Assembly: GCA_022572485.1 (NCBI GenBank)
Contig: JACZVU010000142.1
Coordinates: 1-7,007 of the forward strand
Length of the DNA: 7,007 nt
Source: Myxococcales bacterium
Lineage (GTDB): Bacteria > Myxococcota_A > UBA9160 > SMWR01
Reading direction: 5' to 3'
The translations under genes and the position numbers were made by a program. Positions within the stretch are counted from its first letter, which is position 1, and each line of letters opens with the position of its first letter. The notes under the pieces were generated by a model. The model was not told the origin of the DNA and made no database searches. It saw nothing but the letters and a program-made list of their open reading frames with translations. Shown here piece by piece: positions 6,533 to 7,007 of the stretch.

Positions 6533-7007
6533 GCGAGAGCCCTCCCGGGTTTGGCTGCCACGTCTTCGATTTCCAGCGCGACATCCGCAGCGGGTGCGGA
6601 ATGGGTCAGGGCGCCGATGGAGATGCGATGCACGCCGGTTTCGGCGATTTCGCGAACGTTGCCGAGGTGAACACCGCCCGTGACTTCGAGCTGCGCGCGG
6701 TCCGCGAGCCGGGCGGCGATGGCTCGCATCTCGGGCAGCGTGCGGTTGTCGAGCAACAGGTAATCGGCGCCCGATTCGACAGCTTCAACGGCTTGCGCCT
6801 CGCTTTCCACTTCGACGGAGACTCTCAGGTTCGCCGGGGCGGCGGCAAGCGCCGCCTTGACCGCGAGCCCCACGCCTCCGGCGATCGCGACGTGATTGTC
6901 CTTGAGCAAGATGCCGTCGTACAAGCCGACGCGGTGGTTCGAGGCGCCACCCACTCCGGTCGCGTATTTGTCGAGGCTCCTCCATCCGGGCAGTGTCTTG
7001 CGGGTAT
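6529..7007 (-). CDS. nadC: Nicotinate-nucleotide pyrophosphorylase (carboxylating), C-terminal part
   Basis: NadC (quinolinate phosphoribosyltransferase) converts quinolinate and PRPP to nicotinate mononucleotide and CO2 in de novo NAD synthesis. The 5' part lies beyond the right edge; 158 residues plus the TGA stop remain. The frame is open to the edge and begins with the active-site TRKTLPGW motif (about 6982-7005), whose Arg and Lys bind substrate. It continues with GGASNHRVGL, LLKDNH (about 6892-6909), SVEVES, the Asp-containing LLLDNRT, and the phosphate-binding VTGGVHLGNV and ISIGALTHSAP near the C-terminus. These are the expected barrel motifs in the right order, with no damage visible. 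The stop overlaps the birA GTG start by four bases. nadC is the most upstream gene seen, so the operon promoter is likely outside the window. Confidence 0.97.
   Translation of the reverse strand, partial: TRKTLPGWRSLDKYATGVGGASNHRVGLYDGILLKDNHVAIAGGVGLAVKAALAAAPANLRVSVEVESEAQAVEAVESGADYLLLDNRTLPEMRAIAARLADRAQLEVTGGVHLGNVREIAETGVHRISIGALTHSAPAADVALEIEDVAAKPGRALA

Noticed and set aside
1..7007. CRISPR array, tRNA, insertion sequence or defence island
   Set aside because: No regularly spaced repeats, cloverleaf-like sequence, transposase motifs or terminal repeats are seen, and the window is almost fully covered by seven continuous minus-strand genes.

Overview
The window is a GC-rich bacterial segment in which all seven genes lie on the minus strand and are read from the right edge to the left edge. 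Nothing convincing is encoded on the plus strand. No tRNA, rRNA, CRISPR array, insertion sequence, origin or attachment site is visible. The run nadC-birA-coaX, the MglA-type GTPase with its HEAT/LRV-like neighbour, and the GC-rich coding style fit a lineage of the former Deltaproteobacteria (Myxococcota, Desulfobacterota, Binatota or relatives). That placement is an inference, not a demonstrated assignment.

The right half is a cofactor block. It holds the 3' part of nadC (quinolinate phosphoribosyltransferase, NAD synthesis; 6529-7007), birA (biotin-protein ligase/repressor; 5534-6532) and coaX (type III pantothenate kinase, coenzyme A synthesis; 4743-5537). nadC/birA and birA/coaX each overlap by the 4-nt sequence GTGA. 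Twenty bases after coaX comes an elongation factor G-like GTPase (2668-4722) with a perfect AAGGAG ribosome binding site. It is a divergent EF-G paralogue with substitutions in G-domain motifs, so it is probably not the main housekeeping translocase.

A 71-bp spacer (2597-2667) made of two GC-rich inverted repeats separates this block from the left half. The left half has three tightly packed genes joined by 1-nt stop/start overlaps (TGATG). They are a 361-aa alpha-helical solenoid protein of unknown function (1511-2596), a MglA-like small GTPase with an unusual acidic C-terminal extension (543-1511), and the N-terminal 181 residues of a protein with a Rossmann-like domain followed by the start of a GAF sensor domain (1-543, running off the left edge).

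The left trio looks like a small signalling module: a GAF sensor, a Ras-like switch and a helical-repeat scaffold. It is the part of the window most likely to be undescribed. The GTPase is clearly of MglA type but lacks the residues matching the catalytic Arg53 and Gln82 of Myxococcus MglA. No MglB/Roadblock partner is visible in the window. The cofactor genes are ordinary. No promoter is visible, so transcription probably begins upstream of the right edge, possibly with an additional start in the spacer that I cannot identify.
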